A DNA stretch of 64,000 bases from Campylobacter hyointestinalis subsp. lawsonii (GCF_013372165.1 NZ_CP053828.1:620001-684000); one strand, 5' to 3'; positions 1 to 9,814 are shown, counted from the stretch's first letter. Program-made: numbers and translations. Notes: generated by a model not told the origin, from the letters alone.

Positions 1-2132
1 TCAAGTGGCATTAAGATATTATATCCATCTATTTTTGCGCTAATGTCAAGTAAATCAGCCATATCAATGCCGTCTTTTAGCATAGTTTGCGTATAATAGG
101 GCGCAAAACTCGCCATAATATCATCAAATTTATTTACAAAATCAAGCACAAAAGTAGTTTTATGCGGGAATTCTGGGCAAATTCTATTTAGCCTTGATAG
201 TGTTTGGACGGCGGTTATTCCGCTAAGGGCTTTGATGACATACATTATACAAAGCTTATTTTGGTCAAATCCTGTTTGGTATTTATTTGCGACAAAAAGC
301 ACCCTTCGCTCATCTTTATTAAATTCGCTAGGCAAAGATGCTTCGCTTATGCCATTGATCCCGCTTTCGCTATACTCCACTCCATTAATTTCTTTTTGAC
401 CGCTAAAAGCTATTAAAGGTTTAAAATCATATCTCCCCACGCAATACTCGCAAAAAGCTTGATAATATCTTATCACGCTTTCTATATCCTCGCACACTAC
501 CATAGCTTTAGCCTTGCTGTTTAGCATATCGCTACCGATATTAGCAAAATGCTCAGCTATCACAGCTACACGGCTTTTTATGATATCGGTATTATGTTTG
601 ATTATATCTCTTATTTTGCGTTTTGCTTGGTTTTGTTCTACCTCTTTATCGCTGCTTTTTAATACTATGTTATAAAGAGTGCTGTATGTTGTATAGTTAT
701 CAAGTACATTTAGGATATATCCTTCTTCTATCGCTTGTTTCATAGAGTATAGATGAAAAGGTACAAACATGCCATTTATCTCTTTACCAAATATTTGTAA
801 AGTACTTTCCTTTGGTGTAGCTGTAAAGCCAAAAAGGCTTATATTTTTGGGTTTATTCTCTGCGCCAAATTCAGCACTAAGAGTATCTATCAAAGCCTCC
901 ATATTAGACCCACTGGTGCTAGAGTGCGCTTCATCTATTATCACGGCGCATTTGGTGTCAAAATTTTTTAATTCATCTTTGATATAAGAGAATTTTTGGA
1001 TTGTAGAAATTATGATTTTTACACTATTTTTTATCGCATCTTTTAGATCTTTTGAGCTATTTTCATCGCCAAGAGCTTTTATAAATCCTTCTTGATGTTT
1101 GATCTTGTTTATCTCATTTTGCAGTTGTCTATCTACTACTATTCTATCAGTTACTATTATCACGCTTTCATATCTTACAGAGCCATTTTTATACAAAGAT
1201 GCTAGCATATATGCCAGCCAAGCTATGCTTTTAGTCTTGCCAGATCCTGCGCTATGCTGGATTAAGTAGTTTTTATACTCTGAATTTTTCAAAATATCGC
1301 TTTTTACTTTATGTACTAGATCCATCTGATGATAGCGTGGGAAAATCATAACCCCCTTATCATCAAATATAAAATTTTTAATCAAATCAATTATATTATC
1401 CTTTACTAACACCTCTTCCCATAGATACCATACATTGCTTATTTTGCCATCTATCTCATCATTTCCAGCCCCTGTGTCATTGCCACTTCCTTTGCCTTTA
1501 TTGAAGGCTAGAAATTTAGTTTTGGATTTTTCTAGCTTTGTAGTCATATAGCACTCATACAGATCCAAAGCAAAAAATACAATCGCACCAAGCCTATTAT
1601 CAAATAGCCTATTTTGCGGGTTTCTATCCTCTTTATACTGCTTTATAGCATCTTTATAATCCTGCCCTGAATAATTGCTTTTAAGCTCCATACAAGCAAA
1701 CGCCACACCATTGACAAAAACCACTAAATCCACACGCTCTTTATTCTCATTATCGGCATTTACTTCTTGCATTATTGTGATTTTATTTTTTTCATATTTC
1801 TGGGCTAAATCAGCATTAAAACCAGAGCTTTCTTTGTTATAAACTAGCTCTAAGTTTGTATTATTTATCATTACGCCATTTTTTAAGCACTCTAGAATTC
1901 CATTTTTGATTATATAGTCATTGATTTTAGAGATTATCTCATCACCCTTTAGCCCAAGTGAGTTAAGCTCCTTTTCTTGAGTGGATTTTAAAAACTCTAG
2001 TAGTATCTCTTTATCCATTGCTAAATTTTTATCATAGTACTTTGCGCTTCGCTCTACAACTCCATTTTTAGCAAATTCTTTTATTATATCAGCTTGATAT
2101 TGTCTTTTTTCATCATATATAGTTTTTGACAT
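1..2132 (-). CDS. hsdR: Type I restriction enzyme subunit HsdR (3' end beyond the left edge)
   Basis: This is the ATP-dependent translocase and endonuclease subunit of a type I restriction system. About 710 residues are visible and the frame is open to the left edge, so the C-terminus is missing. An N-terminal nuclease domain has the PD-(D/E)xK pattern (D135, then E149-L-K151 after a hydrophobic strand). A Walker A motif, HSAGSGKT, lies near residue 293-300, and the SF2 helicase DEAH box (IIDEAHSS) near residue 397. The ATG at 2132 is 9 bases downstream of the stop of the PLD-like gene. It is the last visible gene of the hsdM-fic-hsdS-accessory operon. The visible coding sequence has no frameshift or in-frame stop, so it looks functional. 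Confidence 0.93.
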   Translation of the reverse strand, partial: MSKTIYDEKRQYQADIIKEFAKNGVVERSAKYYDKNLAMDKEILLEFLKSTQEKELNSLGLKGDEIISKINDYIIKNGILECLKNGVMINNTNLELVYNKESSGFNADLAQKYEKNKITIMQEVNADNENKERVDLVVFVNGVAFACMELKSNYSGQDYKDAIKQYKEDRNPQNRLFDNRLGAIVFFALDLYECYMTTKLEKSKTKFLAFNKGKGSGNDTGAGNDEIDGKISNVWYLWEEVLVKDNIIDLIKNFIFDDKGVMIFPRYHQMDLVHKVKSDILKNSEYKNYLIQHSAGSGKTKSIAWLAYMLASLYKNGSVRYESVIIVTDRIVVDRQLQNEINKIKHQEGFIKALGDENSSKDLKDAIKNSVKIIISTIQKFSYIKDELKNFDTKCAVIIDEAHSSTSGSNMEALIDTLSAEFGAENKPKNISLFGFTATPKESTLQIFGKEINGMFVPFHLYSMKQAIEEGYILNVLDNYTTYSTLYNIVLKSSDKEVEQNQAKRKIRDIIKHNTDIIKSRVAVIAEHFANIGSDMLNSKAKAMVVCEDIESVIRYYQAFCEYCVGRYDFKPLIAFSGQKEINGVEYSESGINGISEASLPSEFNKDERRVLFVANKYQTGFDQNKLCIMYVIKALSGITAVQTLSRLNRICPEFPHKTTFVLDFVNKFDDIMASFAPYYTQTMLKDGIDMADLLDISAKIDGYNILMPL

Positions 2133-2141
2133 TTTTGTCCT

Positions 2142-2810
2142 TTAAATTTCCCTAATTATATAAGTAAAATCTTTGCTTGTATCAAAAAGATAATCAATTC
2201 CACTTGTTAAAATAATTTCAATATTATTATCTATCATTATATATCTGTCATGTGTATTTTCACTGTTTAAATTATGAGCTTTGTCTATAGCTATTTTAGA
2301 TTTTATTTTTGAACTTAGATTTTTATTTTTATTTAGTTCATTATAGGTATTTCTATCTAGATAAATATTGCATTGTATTTTGTATTCTTCTATAAATTTT
2401 TCTAAGTTAGCTAAATTATGATTCTTATAAAGGTACTTATCATAAATAAAAATATATTTTGCATCTTTAAACAGCGCTTTAAAATGCTCTATTGCTTTAT
2501 CTCTTGGATCATCTTTTTTGAATGTTGCGCTTAGATTATTTTCTATTCTATCGCTAAAAATATTCACATTTGGAAATTTATCATTATCATCACAGAGAAT
2601 TAATCGGAATTTCGGTATTTTATCAAGAAGTGGTAAAAACCTACTCATATCAAATGAAGCAATTTCTTTGCTAGCATAGCTAAGCTGCTCTTTTGTAAAA
2701 ATAAACTCACCTTTAAAATAACACAAAAGAGCTTCAATACATCCCTCATCAAATTTACATTGATTTCTAAATTTAAGATATTCTAATGCTAATTTATCGC
2801 TCAAACGCAT
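2142..2810 (-). CDS. PLD-like (MIT_C-type) domain protein, hsd accessory gene
   Basis: Protein of about 222 residues with no secure family. The C-terminal half carries IFIYDKYL followed near the end by THDRYIMIDNNIEIILTSG. This resembles the D-x-Y strand and His-x-Arg/Lys strand of phospholipase-D-like phosphodiesterase domains, but the Lys of the classical HxK motif is replaced by Arg. The ATG at 2810 is preferred over an upstream start at 2825 because GGGAG lies 9 bases upstream. That ATG also overlaps the stop of the ATPase gene by one base (TAATG), indicating translational coupling. It probably acts with the ATPase and DUF262 proteins. The nuclease or phosphodiesterase role is inferred from a short motif only. 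Confidence 0.6.
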   Translation of the reverse strand: MRLSDKLALEYLKFRNQCKFDEGCIEALLCYFKGEFIFTKEQLSYASKEIASFDMSRFLPLLDKIPKFRLILCDDNDKFPNVNIFSDRIENNLSATFKKDDPRDKAIEHFKALFKDAKYIFIYDKYLYKNHNLANLEKFIEEYKIQCNIYLDRNTYNELNKNKNLSSKIKSKIAIDKAHNLNSENTHDRYIMIDNNIEIILTSGIDYLFDTSKDFTYIIREI

Positions 2811-3820
2811 TACAAAAGCTCCCACAATTCAGCAGAATTAGCATCAAAAAATCCACTTGGATACTTCCTTAAATTACCATTATCATCTACAAATTTACCA
2901 CTATTTCCTACATTTATCTTTTCAAAATCACTATTTTGATTCGCTTTATAATAAATTACTATATCACTAGAATCAAAATTTTTCTTACACACTTCATAGC
3001 AAGCGCTATTTATTATATGTTCTGAATGAGTTTCTAAGATAACTTGAACACCATTTTTAGCCAAAAATATAAAAAATTTAGCCATATTTGAAATAGCTTT
3101 TGGGTGTAAGTGAATCTCTGGATTTTCTACGATAAAAATATCGCCCTTTTTACAATTAAGCCCAATTACTAAAATTCTCAAAGCATAGCTAATTCCAGTT
3201 CCTACATTAAAAGGTGAAAGCTCTTTATCAATATTTCTAAAATAATATTTTATTTCGATATTGCTTTCATTTATTTTATTTGTTTGTACATCAAAATCTA
3301 GTTCAAAAATTTCTTTACACCAACGCCAAAGCTGACCTTTTAAGCTCTCATCATCTTTAAATTTAATAATCCCTGCTTTTTCTTGCCAATGTTTATCGAA
3401 ATATCCAAAAGTATATTCACCTTTTACGCCAAACTTTTCGTAATAACTATAACTCGATAAATCTTCTGCCCCTGTGCGATTCGCACTAATAAAAAATAAA
3501 TTTTCTTCAAATTTTAACTCTTTTGAGCAATAAATTTTATTGTTTTCATCGCCTTCATTTATTTTACAAACTTCCCCATTTAGCTCTATATCAACGCTAT
3601 CTTTTTTGATAAAGATATTTCTAACAATGTTAAATTTATCAAAGTTTCTTGTCAATTCTTGAAGCGAACGGCTGGTTCTATTGTCTAATGTAAGCAATAT
3701 AGCGTGTAAAATAGATGATTTGCCAGATGAGTTAGTCCCTGTCAAAATCACCAAAGGCTTAAACTCAAAACTTTGCTCTTTTATGCTTTTAAAATTTGAA
3801 ATTTTTAATTCTTTAATCAT
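2810..3820 (-). CDS. AAA/ABC-type ATPase of the OLD/RecF-like class, hsd accessory gene
   Basis: Soluble ATPase of about 336 residues. The N-terminus reads MIKELKISNFKSIKE, typical of RecF/SMC-like ATPases, followed by Walker A GTNSSGKSS at residues 28-36. A late Walker B/signature segment (GDIFIVENPEIHLHP) is followed by ETHSEHIIN with the switch histidine. There is no fused TOPRIM nuclease, so any effector activity must come from a partner; the adjacent PLD-like protein is the obvious candidate. The start at 3820 is chosen because it opens the conserved N-terminus and overlaps the DUF262 stop by 8 bases; an upstream in-frame start at 3844 would add a non-conserved leader. Such ATPases are common partners in phage-defence loci and among the extra genes of Campylobacter hsd loci. 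Confidence 0.8.
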   Translation of the reverse strand: MIKELKISNFKSIKEQSFEFKPLVILTGTNSSGKSSILHAILLTLDNRTSRSLQELTRNFDKFNIVRNIFIKKDSVDIELNGEVCKINEGDENNKIYCSKELKFEENLFFISANRTGAEDLSSYSYYEKFGVKGEYTFGYFDKHWQEKAGIIKFKDDESLKGQLWRWCKEIFELDFDVQTNKINESNIEIKYYFRNIDKELSPFNVGTGISYALRILVIGLNCKKGDIFIVENPEIHLHPKAISNMAKFFIFLAKNGVQVILETHSEHIINSACYEVCKKNFDSSDIVIYYKANQNSDFEKINVGNSGKFVDDNGNLRKYPSGFFDANSAELWELL

Positions 3821-4931
3821 TAAGCAATCTTTCCATAGAGTCAAATCTAAATTTTATATTTTCTATAGAATCAATACCATAAGTAATTCTCTCTGGCTTA
3901 TCAAATTCATCTTTTTTAAACTTTTCTAGCTTTTGGATATCTACCGCCACGCCTTTTTCAAGCGCTAAAACAAAAAGATAAACAACACTTTCAAATAGAA
4001 GCATATTTAAAGGTCTTTTTTTATTGTTTTTATTTTCAAACCTAAATAGCTCATCTGAGCCATTTTTTGCTATATTTTCCATGGCTTTTTTAAATTTATT
4101 TTTTAAATCATCTAAATTTAGCTCTTTTTCTTTATTATTTATCTCTTTCATCGCATTAGCAAGGATTTCATCAATGCTGCCTTCAATTTTGGCTTCTATT
4201 TTTTCTTGCCTAATTAGATAAAAAACTATAAATCTTAATATCAAATATCTATCTTTCATTGTCTTTATAGCATTTTCTTTAAGATTAGTTGCTTTTTTGA
4301 AGTTTTCATCACGGCTTAATTCATTAATAAGCTTAGTGCTAGCACCTTGATAGAGTGCATTTCTCATCTCTTGGTGATTTAGCTGTGTTCCGCCACGATT
4401 TAATCTATCAAAAAGATTAAATTTAATATCTTCATTTGTAGGCGGCAATAGGGCGTAAATTTCTAGTTGATAATCCTCAAAGCTATTTTGAAGCAATGGT
4501 TCTAATTCGCTAAATTTTTTACCATTTAATTCGCTTAAAATTGTTAGTTTTGAAAGTTTTAATTTATCTTTGTAAAATTGCTGAATAGCACGAAGTCTTT
4601 GTCTGCCATCTACTACTTGTCTCATACCGCTACTTGTCTGAAATAGATAAAACACAGGCAATGGAATTCCTATCAAAATACTTTCTATCAGCTCTGATTT
4701 TTGTTTGTCATCCCATCTATCATCATCTCTTTGAAACTCTGGGTCTAACTCTATTAATCCACGCTCAGGGTTATCAAGCTTTCTATTGATATCAAAAATG
4801 CTTATTCTTTCTTTGCTAATGCGCAATTTTTCTTTATAATCCTTTTTTAAATTCTCTGCTAGTGTATTTAAGCTTTCTTCGCCTTCAAAGCCTTCAAATT
4901 CTTCATTTTTATTACCTACTTCATTATTCAT
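3813..4931 (-). CDS. DUF262 (GmrSD N-terminal-like, ParB-fold) protein
   Basis: Protein of 372 residues whose N-terminal third matches the DUF262 family. It has DPEFQR at residues 63-68, RW-D-K-ELIESILIGIP-P at about 72-91, and the nucleotide-binding or hydrolysing motif VVDGRQRL at 106-113. DUF262 is the NTP-handling half of GmrSD type IV restriction enzymes, but no DUF1524 HNH half follows here; the rest is helical and charged. It lies directly after hsdS and overlaps the downstream ATPase gene by 8 bases, so DUF262, ATPase and PLD-like genes form one cassette. Restriction of modified DNA or abortive infection is plausible but unproven. Confidence 0.75.
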   Translation of the reverse strand: MNNEVGNKNEEFEGFEGEESLNTLAENLKKDYKEKLRISKERISIFDINRKLDNPERGLIELDPEFQRDDDRWDDKQKSELIESILIGIPLPVFYLFQTSSGMRQVVDGRQRLRAIQQFYKDKLKLSKLTILSELNGKKFSELEPLLQNSFEDYQLEIYALLPPTNEDIKFNLFDRLNRGGTQLNHQEMRNALYQGASTKLINELSRDENFKKATNLKENAIKTMKDRYLILRFIVFYLIRQEKIEAKIEGSIDEILANAMKEINNKEKELNLDDLKNKFKKAMENIAKNGSDELFRFENKNNKKRPLNMLLFESVVYLFVLALEKGVAVDIQKLEKFKKDEFDKPERITYGIDSIENIKFRFDSMERLLND

Positions 4932-4966
4932 TCTAACTCCTTTTGATTTTTGAAATTATAGCAAAT

Positions 4967-6268
4967 TTAAATCTCTTTTTTGCCTGTTACGCACTCGTAA
5001 ATTAGAGATTTTTTATACTCTTTTAGTGTGGTAATCTGCTTAGTGTAATTCTCATTTAATCTATCTATTTTTTCGCACTTTTTATCTAGGAATTCTGCTA
5101 TTTCTTTTTGCTCGTTGAGTGGGGGTAAAACTACAAACAAATTTGAAATTTCACGAGATGAAATATGAACCACTTTTAATTTTGCTTTACCATAGCTTTT
5201 TTGATTTCTAGCATAATTGCAATCTAACGCATAATTTAAAAAGCTAGGATTTTGCTTATGATTTAAAATTATTATATCGCCACCTGCTAAGCATTTTTTA
5301 TGACCCAAATAAACTACATTTTTTCCAATTTCTTCTATAAGCTCACCAGTACAAGTAAATAAAATATCGCCATATCCAAAATAAGAAGTAGAATTTAAAA
5401 CTTTTTCAAAAGTGTAAGAAAAGCACTCATCAAAAGAATAATTATATTTTGTATAAATTTCGCCGTATCTCACACAAGGCATATCGCCGTTTTCAAAAAC
5501 TTGTTCTTTTGTAATTCCATTGCCTTTATAAATTTTAGTTGCGATGTATTTTAGTTTTTTGATTTCCCAATGTTTTGGGATTTGCCCTATCCAAGGAATT
5601 CCGCTATCTTTAAATTTTAAAATTTTAGGATTTAGTCCTTTGGTTACACACTCGCTTATGAGTGATTTTTTATACTCTTTTAGAGTGTTTATTTTACGCT
5701 CTAAATTTTCTACTCTTTTATCAATTATCTCGCACTTTTTATCCAAAAATTCCGCTATTTTCTTTTGCTCATTGAGTGGGGGATAAGGTAAAAAAACATT
5801 ATTTAGGTTTGACATAGGAATTCTCATGCGAATTTCTAAAATTCCATTGCCAAGACCTTTTAGAGAATTTTGAAATACACTAGTTTGAAAAATATAATTA
5901 TAAAATTTTATATTTGAATTCTCTTTTGAATATAACGCATAATACACAGGACTTATCGCACCAAAATAACTTGATAAACCAACAGAGCCGATTACTACAT
6001 TCATACTATTTAAAATAATATCATTTGGATAGGCTAATTTATAGCCAGTAATATCATCTTTTGAGATATTGCCTTGCGCTCCTTTTTCGCTATATGGGAT
6101 AACGCCTTTTTCATTTGTTAAAGATAAAATAAAATCAGTTTTAACCGGCTTATTATTTTCTTTGCGTTCATTTAATGTAAATTTCAGCCTTTTAACTTCC
6201 CAATGTTTTGGAATTTGCCCTATCCAAGAAATCCCACTATCTTTAAATTCTAGAATTCTACTTTTCAT
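4967..6268 (-). CDS. hsdS: Type I restriction specificity subunit HsdS
   Basis: DNA-recognition subunit of the type I enzyme, 433 residues, which is normal length. It has the two-fold architecture of two target-recognition domains, each followed by a conserved helix. SGISWIGQIPKHWE opens the first half and SGIPWIGQIPKHWE the second. LNEQKKIAEFLDKKCE closes the first half and LNEQKEIAEFLDKKCE the second. The two target-recognition domains differ, as expected for a bipartite target. The gene starts 4 bases after the fic stop and is followed by the DUF262 gene. The near-identical DNA around the repeated blocks is material for recombinational swapping of recognition domains. Confidence 0.93.
   Translation of the reverse strand: MKSRILEFKDSGISWIGQIPKHWEVKRLKFTLNERKENNKPVKTDFILSLTNEKGVIPYSEKGAQGNISKDDITGYKLAYPNDIILNSMNVVIGSVGLSSYFGAISPVYYALYSKENSNIKFYNYIFQTSVFQNSLKGLGNGILEIRMRIPMSNLNNVFLPYPPLNEQKKIAEFLDKKCEIIDKRVENLERKINTLKEYKKSLISECVTKGLNPKILKFKDSGIPWIGQIPKHWEIKKLKYIATKIYKGNGITKEQVFENGDMPCVRYGEIYTKYNYSFDECFSYTFEKVLNSTSYFGYGDILFTCTGELIEEIGKNVVYLGHKKCLAGGDIIILNHKQNPSFLNYALDCNYARNQKSYGKAKLKVVHISSREISNLFVVLPPLNEQKEIAEFLDKKCEKIDRLNENYTKQITTLKEYKKSLIYECVTGKKEI
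5563..5620 (-). repeat. Central conserved repeat of hsdS, copy B
   Basis: DNA encoding SGIPWIGQIPKHWE in the middle of hsdS is a near copy of the 5' end of the gene (6197-6250). Only scattered base differences are visible over roughly 50 bases. Type I specificity genes can shuffle half-genes through such repeats. Confidence 0.7.
6197..6250 (-). repeat. Central conserved repeat of hsdS, copy A
   Basis: The 5' end of hsdS, coding SGISWIGQIPKHWE, is the partner of the repeat at 5563-5620, in the same orientation. A second pair of direct repeats encodes the LNEQK-IAEFLDKKCE helices in each half of the gene. Confidence 0.7.
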
Positions 6269-6271
6269 CTT

Positions 6272-6817
6272 TTAACTTTCATAAAAATAACTTTGTTCTA
6301 AGCCTTTAAAAATAATATATTCATCATTTATTTTTTCGCTTAGGGCTGATTTTAGCAATGTTTTTAGCTCTAGGTCATTTATAGGACTTCGCTCCATTGC
6401 GGCTAGATACTCGTATTTATCTACCTTTTGCCACTCTATTATGAGTCCTAGTGTGCTTTTTAGCATTAGGTCTAGCCATATACGCATACTTCTGCCATTG
6501 CCTTCTAAAAATGGATGCGCTACATTCATCTCTATGTATTTTTCTATGATTTCATCAAAGTTTGAGTGGGGTAGTTTTTCTATTTTGGCTAGGGCTTCGT
6601 TTAGATATAAGCAGTTAGCAAAGCGAAAGCTACCTTTTTTGATATTTTGCTCTCTTATTTTCCCAGCAAAAGGATAAAGCCCAGCAAATAAATACAAATG
6701 AATATCCAAAAGCCCCTTTAATGAGCCTATCTCAATCCTTGCGATTTGCCCACTAGAAAAGAGCCTTTTTGCGTTTTCTAGACTTTTTGCATCTATTTCA
6801 TTTAATAGTTCACTCAT
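6272..6817 (-). CDS. Fic/DOC family protein encoded between hsdM and hsdS
   Basis: Putative Fic-domain enzyme of about 181 residues that would transfer AMP or a related group to target proteins. The complete active-site motif [12 protein letters not shown] (consensus HPFx[D/E]GNGRxxR) is at about residues 101-112, so it should be catalytically competent. The ATG at 6817 overlaps the hsdM stop by 8 bases; a longer form would need a TTG at 6835. hsdS starts 4 bases downstream of its stop. Fic genes are known as extra genes within Campylobacter hsd loci. No separate small antitoxin gene is present. A role in infection response or modulation of the restriction complex is inference. Confidence 0.88.
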   Translation of the reverse strand: MSELLNEIDAKSLENAKRLFSSGQIARIEIGSLKGLLDIHLYLFAGLYPFAGKIREQNIKKGSFRFANCLYLNEALAKIEKLPHSNFDEIIEKYIEMNVAHPFLEGNGRSMRIWLDLMLKSTLGLIIEWQKVDKYEYLAAMERSPINDLELKTLLKSALSEKINDEYIIFKGLEQSYFYES

Positions 6818-8795
6818 CAAAAAGCCCACTTTCAAGCTCTCTTGCTTCTTTTTCTAGGTTTTGGAATTCTAGTTTTATCTCATCAGTGCTTTTAGGGCTT
6901 TGGTATTTGTAGAAGTAGCGAGTAAATGGAATTTCGGCGCCGATTTTGCCCTCATCAAAGGCCTTTGCTAGTGGCAAATGTGGCAAGACCTCAGCCCTCA
7001 TGTATTCATCAATGCTAGCATTAATGTTGATTATCTCGCTATCACGGCTATCTTTATCGTAGATAATCTCGCCTTTTTTATCTCTTTGAATTTGTGCTTC
7101 ATCGTCATCACGGCTAAATATTTTGGCTATTTTGTCTAGTGTTTTGGTATCTTTGATATCTAAAATTTGTTTTAAAAAGCTGATAAATTCATCTTTGTTT
7201 AGATATTTTTTACTATCTTTATGGCCATTTAATTTGGTTATTATCACACTAGCAAGCTCTTTGGCATCTTTTTGTTTGCTTAGCTCTTTTTGCTCTTTTT
7301 GGGTTAGTTCATCTTTGTTTTCTAATTCTGTTATTTTGGTCTCATTATAAAAGGCAGATTTCAAGCTCTCTAGGCTCTCATCTGTGATGGTATAGCTCTT
7401 TTGAAGTGGGGTCATTATGGTGTATTCTTTATAGATAAATTCGCTATTAGTATAGATTTTACAATGCTCATTCTCTTTAAAATCTTTGTAAATTTGGGTA
7501 ATTTGTGCTATATTTTGCTCATTTAGCTCGTTTCTTTTATTGCCCATTGATTTTCTAAGCTTTATATAGAAGCTACTAGCGTCGATTAGTGCTAGTTTGC
7601 CTTTTCTTTCATTTGGCTTGGATTTGCGTAGTATCCATATATAAGTAGCGATTCCAGTGTTATAAAAAAGATCTGTTGGCAAGGCGATAATGCTATCTAT
7701 ATAGTCATTTTCTAGTAGATAGCGGCGAATTTGACTCTCGCCTGAGGTGGTATCGCCACTAAATAGCGGAGAGCCATTTTGAATGATGGCGATTTTGCCA
7801 TTATCTTTGACCTTTTCTAGGGCTGATTGTAAAAAGAGAAGTTGCGCATCGCTTTTGGCTGGTAGTCCTGCCAAAAAGCGAGATTTGCTCTCATAGGCTA
7901 GTCTTACAGCGTCTTCTACGCCATCTTTTGCTTTTTCTCCGCCCCATGAAGTGCCAAATGGTGGATTTTCGATGATGAAATCAAATTTTTCATTTGGGAA
8001 TTCATTGTTTTTTAGAGTATCTGTTTTTAAAATATTTTTTTCATTTTGTCCTTTTATGAGTATATCGGCTTTGCAAATAGCGTAGCTCTCGCCGTTGATC
8101 TCTTGGCCGTATAGATAAATTTGTGCTTTATTGTTTTGTGCTTTTAGCTTTTCATTTGCTATGCTTAGCATTCCGCCTGTTCCACAAGCTTGGTCTAGGA
8201 CTGAAATTACTTTATTATCGCCTTGTATATCTACACCAAAAAGCAAAATATCCACCATTAAAGCGATGATATCACGACCTGTATAGTGATCGCCGGCTTC
8301 TGCATTTTCGCTAAATTTGCGGATTAGTTCTTCAAATATATAGCCCATTGTGTGATTTGGGACGATTTTGGGATCTAAGTCAAGTTCGCTAAAAGCTTTG
8401 ATGATACTAAAAAGGCAGTTTTCTTTGCTCATTTTGTCTATCTGTTTTTGGAATTCTAGATTTTCAAATATCTCTTTGATATTGTCGCTAAAGCCATCTA
8501 TATAATTTATCAAATTTGCTTTTATGTTGTTTTGGTCGTTTCTAAGCTCTTTTAGATCAAATTTGCTTGTGTTATAAAATTTATATCCGCTTGCTCTTTC
8601 TAACACTTTTGCTGGGCAGTTTTTTTCGCTATTATACTTTTCTAGCACTTTGTTTTTGGTATCAGCTAAGGCGCACTCAAATCTGCGTAAAATAACCATG
8701 GGGATAATCACATCTTTATATTTATCACTAGTGTAGGCTCCACGAAGCTTATCAGCTATATTCCAAATAAAATTTACCTCTTTGCTAATATCCAT
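6810..8795 (-). CDS. hsdM: Type I restriction-modification methyltransferase HsdM
   Basis: N6-adenine DNA methyltransferase subunit, 661 residues. After an N-terminal helical domain, the S-adenosylmethionine motif [12 protein letters not shown] lies near residue 200 and the catalytic [10 protein letters not shown] near residue 280. Highly charged helical repeats follow, and the C-terminus probably contacts HsdS. It is the first gene of the operon. The ATG at 8795 has an AAAAGAG-type ribosome site, and a TATAAT box lies upstream. It overlaps fic by 8 bases. With HsdS it methylates host sites, and with HsdR it restricts foreign DNA. Confidence 0.95.
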   Translation of the reverse strand: MDISKEVNFIWNIADKLRGAYTSDKYKDVIIPMVILRRFECALADTKNKVLEKYNSEKNCPAKVLERASGYKFYNTSKFDLKELRNDQNNIKANLINYIDGFSDNIKEIFENLEFQKQIDKMSKENCLFSIIKAFSELDLDPKIVPNHTMGYIFEELIRKFSENAEAGDHYTGRDIIALMVDILLFGVDIQGDNKVISVLDQACGTGGMLSIANEKLKAQNNKAQIYLYGQEINGESYAICKADILIKGQNEKNILKTDTLKNNEFPNEKFDFIIENPPFGTSWGGEKAKDGVEDAVRLAYESKSRFLAGLPAKSDAQLLFLQSALEKVKDNGKIAIIQNGSPLFSGDTTSGESQIRRYLLENDYIDSIIALPTDLFYNTGIATYIWILRKSKPNERKGKLALIDASSFYIKLRKSMGNKRNELNEQNIAQITQIYKDFKENEHCKIYTNSEFIYKEYTIMTPLQKSYTITDESLESLKSAFYNETKITELENKDELTQKEQKELSKQKDAKELASVIITKLNGHKDSKKYLNKDEFISFLKQILDIKDTKTLDKIAKIFSRDDDEAQIQRDKKGEIIYDKDSRDSEIININASIDEYMRAEVLPHLPLAKAFDEGKIGAEIPFTRYFYKYQSPKSTDEIKLEFQNLEKEARELESGLFDE

Positions 8796-8828
8796 TTTTA
8801 CTCTTTTAAGTTTTGATTATTGTCAAGT

Positions 8829-8834
8829 ATTATA
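8829..8834 (-). promoter_or_regulatory. -10 box of the hsd operon promoter
   Basis: Perfect TATAAT on the minus strand, preceded by T/G-rich sequence (TTATGTTATAATAC), about 35 bases upstream of the hsdM start codon. Campylobacter sigma70 promoters depend mainly on an extended -10, which this resembles. Confidence 0.55.
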
Positions 8835-8958
8835 ACATAAATTAATATATTATTAAAAATTATATAATTATAAAAAATGGATTAAATAATGTTAATATCA
8901 TATATAAATAATAAATCAAATAATATAAATTTTTAATTTACTTATATTTTTTAATCTA

Positions 8959-9250
8959 TTAAAATATATCGTTATACACACGGCATCTCAGATTTTCATC
9001 TTTAGTGATAATTAGTTTTGCTTTTAATAGCTTGATTTTCTCGTTATGCTTTACAAGTTAGCCTTTGTAGCAACTAACTACATTTTGATAGTGTTTGGCT
9101 TGTGAGATAGTTTCAAGTTTTGCTATGCGTTTATTTTTAAAGGCGTATTTAAGGCAAATTGGCTCGTAATCTCTAGCTTGAGATTTTATCTGCTCTTCTT
9201 AGCCAACTCTCTTTGTGTTATACCTAAGATCACGGCATACTCTTTTTAAC
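8959..9250 (-). pseudogene. Decayed small gene between hsdM and ybeY
   Basis: The gap of about 540 bases between hsdM and ybeY holds a broken reading frame. Going down the minus strand, one frame gives KEYAVILGITQRELAKK, which looks like a helix-turn-helix. After a frameshift it continues as EQIKSQARDYEPICLKY, and after an in-frame stop it reaches LVKHNEKIKLLKAKLII and ends at 8959. Codon use in these pieces is gene-like and they join to a product of roughly 95 residues. Original function is unknown, perhaps a regulator of a lost element. The rest of the gap (8840-8958) is plain AT-rich sequence. Confidence 0.5.
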
Positions 9251-9340
9251 TATGTCTTTGCTTATTATCTATCCTTGTCTTTATGTCGGGTCGTATTTTA
9301 ATAAAATCATTATATAAAAAACAGGGGTTAAATTTACCAC

Positions 9341-9814
9341 TTAACAACCACTTCTGACAATTAAACTTTTTGGAAGAGAGAATTTCTCTATGATATCTAT
9401 CTCTCTTCTTCTCATCTCTCCATCATCATTCTCATGATCAAATCCTAATACGTGAAGCAGTCCATGAATAAACAATAAAGCTATCTCATCTTCTACTTTA
9501 TGACCTAGCTCTTTTGATTTTGAACTAGCTAAATCAATGTTTATAACAATAGATCCAATAGGGAAATGGGGTACATACTCAAGTGGAAAGCTAAGCACAT
9601 CTGTAGTTTTATCTATATTTCTCTCTTTTTTATTTATCTCTTGCATTTCATCACTACTAACAAATACAAGCTCAATCTCTGCTTTAGTAAGCTCATCGCA
9701 TATATCATCTAAAATACTAGGGTAATTTGTATCACAAAGTATCAAATTTAGTCCTTGATGTGAATTAAAGATATAATTATACCAAGAATTCTGATTATAA
9801 GATATCTCTATCAA
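9341..9814 (-). CDS. ybeY: Endoribonuclease YbeY (rRNA maturation factor)
   Basis: Single-strand endoribonuclease of the UPF0054 family, 157 residues, needed for 16S rRNA 3'-end maturation and ribosome quality control. The metal-binding signature [12 protein letters not shown] (HGxLHxxGxDH) is complete near residues 114-125. Upstream, a typical strand reads [11 protein letters not shown]. It stands alone between the decayed gene and the flagellar rod genes and looks intact. The ATG at 9814 gives the usual family length. Confidence 0.93.
   Translation of the reverse strand: MIEISYNQNSWYNYIFNSHQGLNLILCDTNYPSILDDICDELTKAEIELVFVSSDEMQEINKKERNIDKTTDVLSFPLEYVPHFPIGSIVINIDLASSKSKELGHKVEDEIALLFIHGLLHVLGFDHENDDGEMRRREIDIIEKFSLPKSLIVRSGC

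Noticed and set aside
769-987. Plus-strand frames over hsdR and other minus-strand genes
   Set aside because: All are composition shadows of well-supported genes on the other strand.
3813-4931. GmrSD type IV restriction enzyme
   Set aside because: Only the DUF262 half is present; no DUF1524 HNH domain is seen in this gene or the following ones.
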